Below, one piece after another: positions 35,231 through 48,207 of a stretch of DNA of 64,000 nt; within the stretch, counting starts at the first letter, position 1; each line of letters opens with the position of its first letter. Below the pieces are notes generated by a model, which did not search any database, was not told where the DNA came from, and saw nothing but the letters and a program-made list of their open reading frames with translations. Origin of the DNA: Theobroma cacao (taxonomy: Eukaryota > Streptophyta > Magnoliopsida > Malvales > Malvaceae); assembly GCF_000208745.1 (NCBI RefSeq), contig NC_030853.1:19383748-19447747 (forward strand). Reading direction: 5' to 3'. The translations under genes were made by a program, and so were the position numbers.

Positions 35231-36779
35231 TTAATTGATTTTGCTACTCCTGGCCAGGTTTAAGTTGCCAAAGTCATATAATTTACCCATCAACTTTTGG
35301 GTTCTATGAATATAAACAAATAAACTCAAGAACCCAAAACACATACTTTGATGTCATCTCTACTCTTTGGGATGCGATAAGCAGTTGGATGGTGATATAG
35401 ACCTCGATGGAGTTAGAGAGCTAGACGGAGAGATAGAGAAATTAAGATTTAATTTATGAACTTTATCTGAATAGTGAGATAGAAGAAATCGGACCATTTA
35501 ATTTAAAGAAAATGGTTTAAAGGGCATTGTTATTAAGTTATGTCAAAAATTATCTAAAAACAGTTAAAATTATAATGAGGGTCATTTTTTAATTGAACTT
35601 ATGATGAGGGTTATTTCTCATAATTTCTTCTTTCTTAATTTTAATTTTCCTGTGAAAACAAAAGGTAAGCGACATTGAGATGCTAACATATCTGTCCTTT
35701 TGACTTGATAGTATAGACATTAACATATCTTAACCATTTTTAATTATAATTCAAATTTAAACTATAAAGCTCAAGTCTCATTATATATAGATTTGGACTA
35801 ATTTTACATTCAATCAAGTAAGGTATTGTTGAAAGGCATTTGTAAGGCAAACATACTATCAAAGGAGATAGAATTCAAAGAAAAGAAATTAATACGAATT
35901 GATTTGGGCCAGCCTATAATAGTAATACTAGTTTGAAAAATATATTTAACTAGTTATAAATGAATTTTTGTTTCAACATTGCTACACAACCGATAAAAGC
36001 TTTTAATTTTTCATTCCTCAGCCACTAAGTGGAATAAACTTCAACTTCTTGTTGAGAGAGGGTGTACAAAGAGTCTTTGGATTGATTTGGTAAAATATAT
36101 ATTGAGAGAGATTTTATTGTATTTCTATTTTTCAAATTAGTAGAATAACAATGTTTCATCTAGTAAATATAGACAAGAGGTTGACTAATGTAAATTATTA
36201 TGTTATTCTATTAGATTGATTTCTCTGAATTCTATCTTTGTTGTTTCATAGACAGTATTATAACGTGATTTTTATTTTAAAGTGTTGATTCTCAACATGT
36301 TTTTAGATATCATTTGTCATTCTATTAGTCACATAACTGGCGTGACATACAGAGATATCATAATATATGATGATAAGACATATTGATGTGGTATGATAAT
36401 ACAATCATATAGTATTTTTCATCCTCACATTAGCATCACATGTATATAAAATGATAAATAACATTTTAACTAATATTTGATTAATGGTAATGAGTTAATT
36501 ATTAGTTATAAGAACCGACTTGACCCAAATTAAGAGTACATGAACTTAACTGAATATAATAGAAATATAAAACTTTATTTAAATTTTTTTAAATAATTCA
36601 TTATTCTTTTCAAACATTATTCCTTTCTTCATCCCTGGTAAAAATCTCCCAAAAAGTGCTAGTCCTGAAGAACAAGAAAGACAGGGGGAAAGGGGAAACA
36701 AGCCAAGAAAGTCCCGTAATTATATGTGGTCCATGTTTAAAGTCTAACAAGGAAAAGTCCACCCATACTTTATTCTACA
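35231..36779. other. AT-rich right edge of TE block and B1 upstream region
   Basis: No gene. From about 36675 (GGGGGAAAGGGGAAAC) the DNA matches the sequence at about 51475-51580 that lies 5' of B2, so this marks the right border of the insertion block. 36330-36600 resembles 1010-1300. Confidence 0.5.
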
Positions 36780-38806
36780 ATGGAAGAAACAACAATTCTT
36801 TACTCCTCTCTCTCTTATATTTCTCCTCATTTCTTTAGACTTCTTCTTTCAATCTAAAAGATCCCACAAAAACCTCCCTCCAAGCCCACCTTAACTTCCC
36901 ATCCTTGGCCACCTACACCTCCCAAAACTCCCCATCCATCGCTCCTACCATACTCTTTCCCAAAAATACGGTCCTATCTTCTCCCTCCAGCTTGGCTTTC
37001 GGCTTCAGGTTGTAGTATCATCTTCAACCGCAGCGGAGGAATGCTTCACCAAGAACGATATCATTTTGGCTAATCGCCCCAAGTTAATACGGGGAAAGCA
37101 CCTAGGCTACAACTATACCACACTTATAGCCTCGTCTTATAGTGACCATAGGCGCAACCAAGGGCGGAGCTAGCCAAATTTTATTGGGAGGTCAAACATA
37201 GTTGAATAAGAGTTAAAAATTTTTAAAAATTAATATGTTATTCAATCAACAATAAAAATATTGATAATAGAAATATGAAACTAAATATAAAACTATAATT
37301 TATAAAATATAAATAGTTAAAAACGATATATAAGATTAATAATTTTTTCTTTTATAATCAGAATTATTTAAATACTATATATTCGAGAAAAATTTAATTT
37401 AACTAAACATAAAATGTAAAGCATATAAAAAATATACTCAAGTTAGTTTCCTCTTACATAATCAAGATAAATAAAAAAATGATACGTTGATGAAATTTTA
37501 AGTAACAATATAATACTATAACTTATATTTGAGAACTATATAATAATTTATTAGTTTTTAAAAATTAAAATCATAAAAAATAAAATTTATGTAACATAAA
37601 AAAAAAGAACATGGTAAGTAGAAGGTAGATATCACATATTACATAACAAAAAAGAAAAAAAAATATGGTTAATGGTTTGAAAAAATTTGGAGAAGAATAT
37701 TTATAGAAACTTATAACATATAAACAAATAGAATAAAAATGAAAAAAACAAATAAATATAAATATAAATAATAATATAAATTTAAAAAAATTAAAGTTGA
37801 ATGATATAAGTGAAATTATTTTATTATTTTTTATTTATATTAATTATTAAATAAAATATTATTTTGAGGGAGTTAGTAATAGAATATATAAAAAGATTTA
37901 AAATTTTTTATATGTTATGAAAAAAATTTTAAAAGTTTTGAGGGCATGCACATAAGGAGGCTCCGCCCCCAGGCGCAACCTACGTCGAATCAGTGCCATT
38001 GAAATCTTCTCATCAAGTCGCCTAAACACAACAATAAGTGTTCGAAGAGACGAAATCAGGCGCTTGTTGCTGTAACTGTCGCCTGATTCGCCCCAAGACT
38101 TCACGAAAGTGGAGCTGAGTTGACGTTCAATAACATCATGAGGATGGTAGCACGGAAGCGGTACTATGGAGATGAAGTGACAAATGAAGCAGAAGCAAGA
38201 GAGTTTAGGGACTTAATGACGAAGGTATTTAAGAATGGTGGAGCAGCAAACCCAGCAGATTTCTTTCCGATGTTGAACTGGTTCGATCAATGGTATGAAG
38301 AAGCTTGGAAAGAGAATGGACGTGTTCTTTCGAAAGTTGATTGATGAGCGCCGAAGTAATAGGCAGGAAAATACTAGTATGATTGCTCACCTTCTTTCCT
38401 TGCAAGAATCTGAGCCTCATTACTACACTGACGACATTTTGAAAGGGCTCATATTGGTTAGTTGAACTTGAATCTTTTTCATTTGTCCTTTTCCTTTTCG
38501 TTGTTTGTACAGCTGGAAGTCCATTCAGCTTGAACTACACAAACCCAACATTCCTTTCTGAATATTCAAACATGAAACCTCTTACACTTAATTCTAATTG
38601 TTCTATTGTATTTGCATGCATGTTTAACAAACATTATTGTGGAGGTGATGATACTTGCAAGAACAGATACATCTGCAGTCACCTTAGAGTAGGCAAATGT
38701 CTAATTCGCTTAACCACCCAGAAGTGTTGAAGAAAGCTAGAGTTGAAATAGACGGTCAAATTGGCCAAGAAAACTTGATTCATGAGCCAGATGTTTTCAA
38801 ACTGCA
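36780..38806 (+). pseudogene. CYP81-family P450 pseudogene B1, 5' part
   Basis: Closest to B2. Exon 1 runs 36780-38456, interrupted by a MULE-type insert (37160-37970); exon 2 starts at 38645 and stops at 38806 against a Helitron. Defects compared with B2: a 2-base loss near codon 12, TCA to TAA in the proline-hinge region, a 16-base loss after GTGGAGCT (about 38117), CAG to GAG at the 3' splice site, AGTDTS changed to A-R-T-D-T-S, TGG to TAG shortly after, and a 1-base gain. The heme-binding half is found at 48208-48667 on the other strand. No function is expected. Confidence 0.9.
37160..37970. mobile_element. Non-autonomous MULE-type element, 10-bp TSD
   Basis: AGGCGCAACC flanks it exactly (37150-37159 and 37971-37980). 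The ends carry inverted GGGCGGAGC / GCTCCGCCC. It is 811 bp, very AT-rich, with no coding frame. A target duplication of 9-10 bases fits Mutator-like elements. It sits in exon 1 of B1 within the codons for the C-helix (W-R-N-L-R-R). Confidence 0.85.
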
Positions 38807-40816
38807 TCTATAACTATATTTAAAGGAAGCCCCCAAACGGCTTCCTTTCTTGACACTAAGCCCCAAAAGTTATGAAATTACAAAATTATCTCATTATGAA
38901 GCAAAACTCTTAAATAAGTTACTATTTTTAGCCAAATAAATGACATTAATTATTTATACATATCACCTTACTTAAACTAATTATTATTCCAAACAAAAAT
39001 TATGACTCACATTTAAAAAAAAAAAACCATATATGGTCCGCTAATTAATTTAGAATTTGTTGTACTAAAAAAATATGAAAAATATTATTTATCCTAACAC
39101 TTTTTGTTTTATGATATAATAATAACTTATTAGTTTGATTATAACTTAAATTCATCCAATACCACGTCAATGGATAAAAATATTTAAAACAAAAGTGATA
39201 AAGTAAATAGCATGACTCAAAAGTTATTTACATAGAAAAAACATTAAAAAATTTTCCTTATCTTTTAACTTAAATATTATTGTAATTTAAGACTCTCTTC
39301 ACGTCGTGTTTAATAAGTCTCTTTCTCATGGACCAAATAGCAATCTATAACTATAACCCCTTTGGGGCTTCTTTGCTTGACACTTGGCAATTATATTGCC
39401 TGAAGAGGAAATCAACTATAAAGCCCAAATTCAGAAGTCAATTACTTTGTAAGAGGTTATTTATACTAATTTAGCTATTTGACAAGACTAATTACTTGAT
39501 CATTCTCATTTCCTAAATTTATTAATAATATAAAAAGAAAATTCCTAACAATCAAATAAATGAAAATCAACTAAATCTAAAATATGAGTTTGTTTGCTTA
39601 CATGTCAATAATTTTTTTGTTGATAGCCATATAAAGGTACACAAATCTCATAAAATTTCCAAAATGAGTGTTTTCAAAGTTTTTTACTTCATTCAACAAC
39701 TAAAAAATACTTTTCCTCTTAAACACACATAAAATTTGATATTACTAAAATATCCCATTTCAAGTTTATCTTATCATCTAAAATTTATGAGCATAATAAA
39801 AGACAAAAGTTAAGAGAAAACTCAGTAGTGAAAAGAAGTACAGTAATTTGTACAGTTACACTTTTTTGCTTCATCATCAACAAACAAGCACATAACCGAT
39901 TATACAACTCCAGATCACTAAATCAACTTGACTATGAAAAAAAAAAAACACTTATGTGCATGTGAGCGTCCTATTTAAGCTAATAAATAATCTCATGTAA
40001 GCTTTTTACAGTAGATTGAGTGTTGAAAATTACGAATAACCGCAAAAGGTTTGTTATGTTTAAAGGAAGTCTCAAAGGGTTTTTGGCTTGACACTTGATG
40101 AGGTTCTTCGTTTGACACGTGTTTGTTGGGGTGCGGGCTTGAGGTATAATGTGATTGGTCTGTGGTTGGGTTTTTACGCATGAGCTTGGGCTTTGGGGCT
40201 GGGTTTGGATTAGATTTTTTTCCTCTCATGGTTTATATGTGATTATTTATAAAAAATAATTTTTTTTATTTCATTATTTATTACTCTCATGCCATTTTTC
40301 GATGTTAAATGTAACTAATGTGACAGGGTGCATATCAACTAGCTAAGAGATAGGGCATTGAGAGAGATTGAGTTACTACATATTTTATTTTTCAAGTGTT
40401 AAATGTAACTAATGTAAAATTGTGCATATCAGCTAGCTAAAGATAATGTTTTGAGAGAGATTGAGTTACTACATATTTTATTTTTCAATATTAAATGTAA
40501 CGAATAAAAAGTGGTATAGATCAATTAGCTAAAGATAGAATTTTAAAAGAGATTGAGTTACTACACATTGTACCGTAAGTTTGGAGATTTTGTTTAAGAT
40601 TTTTTTTTTTTGGTATAGAAGCACCATACAAATATCGATGGCTACAATAATAAAAATTATATATTTTGTAAAATAATATTTTATACATGTCAATATACAT
40701 CAACAATTAGATATGATAATATAATTGCTATTGCATATTTGTTTCACAATGTATTCTCAACTCAATTGAAAAAAAAAATTTACCATCCGGAGCGCGTCGC
40801 ATGGGCAACAGACTAA
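38807..40816 (+). mobile_element. Non-autonomous Helitron, copy A
   Basis: It begins TCTATAACTATATTTAAAGG after an A and ends GACTAA before a T, fitting insertion in AT with TC...CTRR ends. A GC-rich imperfect hairpin (GCGCGTCGC region) lies about 15 bases before the end. A second internal 5'-end-like sequence is at about 39348 and a third at about 40057. Three tandem copies of about 93 bp lie at 40304-40570. It aligns with the inverted copy at 48668-50770. The left flank is B1 exon 2; the right flank is the 3' flank of A2. Confidence 0.8.
40304..40575 (+). repeat. Three tandem copies, about 93 bp each, in Helitron A
   Basis: TTAAATGTAAC starts copies at about 40304, 40398 and 40490. Each contains GAGATTGAGTTACTACA. 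The same threefold repeat is seen inverted in copy B at about 48930-49200. Confidence 0.75.
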
Positions 40817-41160
40817 TATATCTTAAAATAATCATCTTGACGTTAAGATATACCTAAGACCTCCATCTTATATTTGAGGTAATTTTTTTCCTTGAATAGT
40901 CATGGACAACCTTTGTTTAGTGAAATCACCAGCAAGAATATGTGACGATGATATGATTCAATAAAGGAATTCTTCTACAAATAATTATTGAAGGTGAATT
41001 CATATGGGGAGATAATAAAATCTTATTAAAGATATATTTTTCTATTCATATGAAGGCTCTGTTGAAGCTTAAGCTACACACATAACGAGAGATAACCCTT
41101 ATTATTACACATTGCACAAATTGTATTTATTGGAGAGCCGCTTAGAAACATAAAACCATG
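40817..41160 (-). other. Proximal 3' flank of gene A2
   Basis: It aligns on the minus strand with the A1 3' flank from 7885 to about 8230 and stops at the Helitron end. The rest of this flank is at 50771-51430. Confidence 0.85.
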
Positions 41161-43968
41161 TTAAATAGTTCTGGTGAGAACCTTGTTGACAATGGGACGA
41201 GCTTTACACATGGCTTCTAATGGCACGACTTTAGGCATGGTGATTTCACCACCTTCAGCCATGTCAACTTCTTTCTCACTAACTCTTTCCCATTCAAAAC
41301 ATTGGATCAATGAACCCAAGCTCAAGCCCACAACTCGTTGAGCCAAGCCAGCTCCAGGACATGCCCTTCTTCCTAATCCAAAAGGCATTAGCTTGTATGA
41401 TTCCCACTCTCCATTTCCATACCTCTCAGGCTTAAAACTTGTCGGATCATCCCACAGCGTCGGGTCTCTATGAATAGCCCATGCATTGATCAATACGATC
41501 GTGTCACGTGGCACATCGTATCCGCATATCCTGCAATCAGTTGACGCCATGTGTGGGAGTAGGAGAGGAACTGAAGGGTTCAACCGAAGGGTCTCAAAGA
41601 TGATACTTTGAAGGTATTGTAGCTTGGAAACATCAGGTTCATCAATCAAATTTTCTTGACCAATTTGACTATCCAGTTCGGTTCTAGCTTTCTTCAATAC
41701 ATCTTGGTTGTTGAGTAAATTAGACATTGCCCATTCCAATGTGACTGCTGATGTATCAGTTCCGGCAAACAACATTACCTACACAATATATAATTTCTAC
41801 CTGTAATTATATTCTCATAAAGATTAATATCTACACACAAGTTAAAATAAAACACTTTCTTCAATGGATTCTATATTAATTTCTTCTAAAGAAGACAATG
41901 CAAGAGAAAGGTCAACAAGTACCATAAAACTAATTAATATAAGCTCATTATGTTTTTGTTAGAGCGCCAACTAATCTTTTGTAGATAAGCCATCGTGTGG
42001 TGTCAGCCGTGGTACCTTCCAATTAATACCAACTCAAACAATCTCTTTCCACAAAATTTGGATTTTAAGAATCATTGACTTGGATCGGTTCCAAAGTGGT
42101 CCACATATACAAACCACTGGCTTGGACGATGCCTATCATGAGTCATCTTGAACCATCAGTCATCCCTCACTGGCAAATTCCAGTGCTATTTGACTGGGAG
42201 GAAACCATTCTTAATATATTAATAGTGGCATGCACGTGCAATTTCCTAAACCAAATAAAAACTTTGCGATAATTATACTACTAATTAAAAAAAAATAGTT
42301 TGGGCATCCATTAATTATTAGTTTTTTTTTTTGTCGATACCTGTTTTGATTTAAAATAACCTTTCAATTTCATCCAAAAAAAGAACATAATAACCTTGCA
42401 ATCATGAGTAAGACACTAAAACATAAGTCTTATTAGCTAGTTGCGATTAGCTGAAAGTTTTAGTTTGCCCATGATAAAAAGTTAGTGTGATTGAAGATTC
42501 TTGAGCAGTAGAAATGATGTCGGACATATTTTATATTTTTGGCTTTTGGATGTTACCTATGCCCATCTGCATTCACCGTCACTTGTCCGTTTTAATGAAT
42601 AATAAGAAAATTGGAGTGGGACAAAATTCTTAGCCTCAGGACTGAAAATAATCCAACCCTATTAAAGCTAATGTTTCATTAGAAGCATCAAAATGCCCAT
42701 CGTTCGTTCACCAAACAATTGAAAATATTATATATAGAGCTCTCATCACTAGAATCCCATTACTAGTTTGATTTTCCTTTTTCCCTTAGAGAAGGCTAAA
42801 TTTAATTTCTGATTAGAGGTTGACATCCTAAAGGAAGAAAACAAGGGATTAACTAAATGTTCTTTGCAAAGCCAAAACTATATATATATTTTATCCCTAA
42901 ATCCAATTACTATGGGTTTTTTTATTAAACATTAAAATTAATATAACATTTTTGAGTATTTGATTACAGTGATAAGTATATATATATATAACTTGCCAAA
43001 AAGTGGGATTGAAATCTCCTCTTTCTAAAATAAAAGACATAAGAATTTAAGGTAGTGGTCAGGGCTCTTACAAGAATTTGGCCTTTGATAAGTTGATCAG
43101 TATAGTAATCAGGCTCAGTTTGTTGCAAAGAAAGAAGATGATCAATCATAGTATTCCCTTGCCTCTTAGCCCGAACCTCGTCAACCAACTTTTGCAAGAG
43201 CCCATCCATCCTCTCTCCAAGATTCATCAATTTTTTCAAGTAACTCCTTCCACCAATCCAATTCAAAATGGGCAGAAAATCCCCTGGATGGGCAACTCCT
43301 CCACTCGCCAAAGACTCCTTCATTAGCTCCCTAAATTCCTTTGCCTCGCCTTCGTCCGTCACACTGTCCCCACCATAGTACCTCTTCCCTGCTACCATTC
43401 TCATAATATTATTGAAAGTTAAGTCGACAAACAGAGATCTTAACTCCACCTTGGTAAATTCTTGTCCAGAATTATCATCACTCGATAGTTTCAGCAACAG
43501 TCGCTTGACTTCATCTTTTCTAATGCTTAGAAAGGCGTTCAAGCGACTGGATGAGAAGATTTCGATGGCACTAATCCGACGAAGGTTGCGCCATTGATCA
43601 CCGTAGGGTGAGCCAACGACCGTGCTCCAATTGTACCCAAGGTACTTGCCTAAGAGTAACTTGGGGCGGTTAGCTAGAACGATGTCGTTTTTGGTGAAGC
43701 ATTCCTCGGCTGCTGTTGATGACGACACTACAACTACGAGGCGGGAGCCGAACCGAAGGGAGAAAATCGGGCCATATTTTTGGGAAAGACTATGGTAAAA
43801 GCAATGGATGGGTCTCTTTATAAGGTGGAGGTGGCCGAGAAAAGGAAGAGAAGGTGGACTTGGAGGAAGGTTTTGTTTGGAAGTTTTGATTTGAAACAAC
43901 AACTTGAAGCAAAAGAGAAGAAGGATAAGAGAAAGAGATGAGTAAAGGATAGTTGATTCTGGTTCCAT
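41161..43968 (-). CDS. CYP81-family cytochrome P450 (gene A2)
   Basis: A predicted ER-bound monooxygenase and close paralogue of A1. Exon 1 is 43968-43072 (299 codons) and exon 2 is 41778-41161 (205 codons plus TAA), 504 residues. The intron (43071-41779, 1293 bp) is phase 0 with GTAAGA donor and TAG acceptor. Motifs: anchor, PPSPP (35-39), WRNLRR (126-131), AGTDTS (304-309), E-x-x-R (361-364), PERY (416-419) and [10 protein letters not shown] (432-441, Cys439). By eye it differs from A1 at about 11 of 299 residues in exon 1 and about 19 of 205 in exon 2. The start was chosen as in A1, downstream of a TATA box; the frame stays open to 44094. It is the only intact P450 on the minus strand, explained here by an inversion. 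No defect is seen. Confidence 0.9.
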
Positions 43969-44063
43969 GTTTACAATTTTGCTAGTTTCCTTCTTGAGCT
44001 CAATATGAAAAGGAATTTTCTTTGGTAGTATGGAAGGAAATGAGAAGAGCTTGCTTTGTAAAT

Positions 44064-44077
44064 GTACATATATAGAG
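44064..44077 (-). promoter_or_regulatory. TATA box of gene A2
   Basis: CTATATATGTAC on the minus strand, about 100 bases before the ATG, at the same relative place as in A1. Confidence 0.55.
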
Positions 44078-44523
44078 CTAAAAACGTTTTTCATGATTTA
44101 ATCTTGAAATTAACGAAGGGACATAAGACAGTTGTAAACATTTCATTTTGTACGAAATGTCTTGTTAATAAATTAAAAAAATAAATTTAAAAAATATTGA
44201 TATAATATCTAAAAAGCCTTTCAAATTATATATATTTAAAAAAATATAAATAAATTTTTATATTTTTATTATGTTTGATTAAATTTTTTATTTTATTTCA
44301 TTCCATATATATGTTGAGACGTGGGTGAATGAGGAGGAGGCCTTATAAATGTTTTGTTGGGCGGTGTCTATCTTTTGAACATGTTTACTTTCCTTTGGAA
44401 TTATAATGGGTGAATTCTATGTTGCAAGGGGCAGGCTAGGGAGGATTTTGTATAGGGTGCTGGACATGAGTTAAACTTTTGTGTACCTATGATGGGGTAC
44501 CAATTAAAGGTAATCCCTATATA

Positions 44524-44688
44524 GAGGCGGAGTCTCTTTTAAAATTTTAAAATTTAATAATTTTTTTGTTTTTTTTCAAATTTTATAGTTTTGCTCTCTA
44601 TTTTTTAAAAAAAATTTATAATTTTATCCCTACAAATAATGAATTTCTTCTTTTCATCTTCTCAAACATGAAATTTTGACTCCGCCAC
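44524..44688. mobile_element. Small MITE with GGCGGAGTC inverted ends
   Basis: GGCGGAGTC near 44526 and GACTCCGCC at 44678-44686 form inverted ends of a stretch of about 165 bp. The duplicate promoter at 58740-58860 lacks it (GTAGCCCTTATTTATT is continuous there), which shows it is an insert. Its end word shares GGCGGAG with the element in B1. A target duplication could not be fixed. Confidence 0.6.
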
Positions 44689-45278
44689 TGTCTTTATTTA
44701 TTAATGAAATATACCATGCTAATAAAAAAAAAAAAGAAGAGTGTTTCCCAATCTTTCACTCTCCCTCTTTAATTACTATGATTCAAATAAGTCAAGTGAT
44801 ACAATTAATTTTTATAATATATCAAAGAGTTAAATTTAGTCTCTATACAATAATTAGTAAAATCAAATCTTTATATTTTTCAAAATTAACAATGTCAATC
44901 CAATTGTTAATGATGTTAAAATTTTTCATTATAGATACTGGGGTGGCATTTGACCAAGTTGACCAGATATTAAATATGATGACTTATAATTTTTGCAATC
45001 AACTTCTATTTGTCTTGCATTTGTTGTTAAGTAATTACACTTGTGTTCCTATACTGTATGTGTATAGAAATTCGACATTATTAATCTTGTAATTGCTGTG
45101 TTAAAGACTAATTCTTCAATCAACATCATGTTATTATATTATACATGAAGATCTTGTGATCTCATTGAGTTCAATAATACTAAAATTTATACGTATTGTG
45201 TAAATCATGTTTCTATTATGTAGAAAAATGATTAGTGTTCAAAAAAAGGCAAGAAAATGGACAAAGCATGACCACACT
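44689..45278. other. Intergenic DNA duplicated at 58250-58800
   Basis: No gene is called. A 138-codon plus frame (44676-45092) overlaps a segment duplicated near 58424-58657, where the corresponding frame is shorter and diverged, so it is not supported as coding. Confidence 0.5.
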
Positions 45279-46953
45279 TGTTACCCTACAAACTAATTTG
45301 TGGTTGTATGGGAATTACAATTTAACATATTTGTGTACAACATTTTGCATTTTATAATAACATTGAGGTAGTTCTTTATCCATGAGTTTGTAATTTAATT
45401 ACTATTTATATTTATGTAGGTAAGAGCCCATTGACCTATATATACTTTGCAAAGAAATTGTATTGAGATACAATTATAAGATCTTTATGCATCAAAGCAT
45501 TATTTTTAAAAGTCCCTAATTATTGTATTAAAAAGGGATATCAATAATGCTCAAAAAACAGTACATGCTATATTCTTTACTTGTAAAGTGAGCAATCGAT
45601 CTCATAAGTTGCAGTTTATAGATACTTGGAACTAACATATGGGCGCTTGCCTTGGGAGAGTAAGTTCCCTGAACATGACCAAACATGAGAAGTGTATTTG
45701 GTATCTCAATTTAGTATCTACACAATACTTATAATGTGTCAATCATGTAAATACTCCTTATACTTGAAACCCCAGGTTGTATTATAAGTGGAATGCTATG
45801 CTTTAATTTCATCCTTACAAGTCTTCTGAAGAATACCAAATCAGGATGTTTTTGGATATAGTATAAAGCTTGTGAAGGCAAATGAGTGGTCAAGATAGGA
45901 ATCATCAACCCAAGTGATTTAAAGGGACATATCATTATAGTTCTTAGTTGATATTAGCTTAATCAAATCCTTGGCCAAGGTGATAGGGAGATTATGAAAT
46001 AAGTTCATAAGTCTCTATAAAACTAATGATCTAACTGCAAAAACAAATATGGAGATCAATAAGAGTAGGCATTGCACCATTCTCTTTTTATTTCTAGGAT
46101 ATATGATGAAGAAATGAACTACACTGATAGACTGTACACTGAAAGGTTGTCAAAAACCTTTTGACTCTCTTAACAATTGACTGGCCATGATACATTGCTA
46201 AATGTCAATATTGATCTATGGAATTGAATCAATTTAATTTGAATATAAATCATTTAAATTAATTAATAAAGAATATGATTCAATTCTAGTACCAACATGT
46301 TAAGAACTTAATAAGTCACATATAAACTAGGTTTTTAACTATTAGGGACTTAATTAAAATGATTTAATTAAGTACTTGGTTAATATTATAAGGAGTTATA
46401 ATATTGAGGACTTAGTTAAAAAATAAGTAAATTATTTAACCTATATATAAAAGGTCTTTTTCTAACCACTCTTCACAAGAGAATTCTTGTCAGAAAAATT
46501 GAGTCCCTTTCTTGTGCCACCACCCTTGTGAGAGCTCTTGGGAAGAGTTTCTCTTGTGTGGTTTGGCTGGAGATTCAATAAAGAAGAGTAGGACAATCGG
46601 TTGTCCACTTTGCTAGCAGATAGACATGGTTAGAAAGCTCTCTCCTTGTTGAAGTTTCCATTGAAGCTATATGTGCATCTGTTGGAGGCCAAATAATTGA
46701 GTGGCTTGGATTATTTCCTCCTTTGTGGTGTTCACAGTTTGACTACTGAATGGGTGCCATCATGATGACCACATCACTTGGTAAGGTAATCTAATTTTTC
46801 TGATTATTTCTCTCTTTCTCAAAGTCTTTGTTTGCATTAAAACACCAAGAAGATCTATGGTAAGTGTGACATGGTGTTTAGTTTAGTTTGTTTAGGTTTT
46901 TTTTTATATATATTTCTTCCATTGCCATGATCTCTTCCATGTCATTCCCAACA
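45279..46953 (+). mobile_element. Solo LTR (family L1) in block 1
   Basis: TGTTACCCTACAAAC to CATTCCCAACA, aligned with 9513-11223 and, inverted, 56518-58249. It shares flanking sequence on both sides with the copy at 56518-58249 (CAAGAAAATGGACAAAGC and CCAAGA-CCTTAAAA), so these two are one insertion later duplicated with the P450 block. The target duplication is eroded (ACACT and ATACC). Confidence 0.75.
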
Positions 46954-48207
46954 ATACCAAGACCTTAAAATTGAAATTTCCAAACTTAGTGTAAGTAAAT
47001 AATTATGCTATCGTACGTTATTTTTTCAATATTTTATACTGATTTTACATATCTTTTATTTCATTCAAAAACTATGAAAAGCCTAATGATCTGCTACTAC
47101 AAAATAATTTCTCGTAACAACTAGGAATCTTTTTGCTTACTTATGTACTTATAATTTTAAATTTCGCATGTTATTACCCAAAGAAAGAAAAATGATTGAT
47201 AGAAAATATAAGGAAACAAACGTAGCCTCCTTACCAATCTCAACACACGTGTTGCAACTAGAATCAAGAAAGGGAAATATAAAGCTTGAACATGAGAATG
47301 TTATCACCAAATGCATTGATATTATTATATTGTTTAATTTTTTGCATTCCACTTTGAGAATTATAGATTTTTGTTTACTGTCATGAAGCTATTGGCCATT
47401 GCCATTGCCTTGGTTTTTGTTTTAATGGCCTCTAAATTCAAACAGGATTATAGATTTTTGTTTTTATATTTAAATGGTTTCCTATAGATTTTGATATTAT
47501 ATGGTATCAAATTTAGATCATGTCATACATAATTTTGGTATAGATCAGTCCGATATGTTTTATGGTGTTTAGCGTCTCAGTATAATGTAATGTAACGCTA
47601 TCTTTTGTGGGTAGCAGTATTTATATTGGGCTACATGCTTTGTATCAATTTCTGTGCCTTGGCAGTTGATTTATCACTGTTCTATTGGCTTTTGGTCATC
47701 CCTTGGTTTTTCAGGGTGTTGTATCGTCTTTGATACTTAATAATAAATCAATCTTGATTGAGAAAAAAATGGGTTTCAATTAAAACTTGGGAATTTAATC
47801 CTCTGTTTATTACTGCTATAGTTAAACTTAATTAGATTACTTAGATTGCTATGAAGGATGTTGTTAATGTAGTAGTTATATTAACTTTTGTTAATTTGAT
47901 TTTCATAATAATTGAATGATCAATAGGTTCAAACATCAAAAAAACTTGATAACACCATTATTGTCATTAGATTCAATTTAATGAGTCAAGAGAGAATTTT
48001 TCCTGAGTTCATCCCAACAAGTTTATTTCATCGATAATCGCACTTAATGTATAACAATTATATACAATCCAAATCATCCAAAATCTAATAATAACAATAA
48101 TAAAATTGTACAATGCACTAATGGTGTTTTGCTACAAGAATATGTATTCTAGCTAAGTGATCAAAGCCTATTTTTGCAATATGTTCACCAAACTTATAAC
48201 AAATAAA
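46954..48207 (-). other. 3' flank of pseudogene B1
   Basis: No gene. On the minus strand it aligns with the 3' flank of B2 (54723 to about 56510), but lacks the hAT-like insert at 55615-56108. Confidence 0.7.

Noticed and set aside
44676..45092. 138-codon frame upstream of A2
   Set aside because: The duplicate at 58424-58657 has a shorter, changed frame, so there is no sign of selection; the start overlaps a MITE edge.
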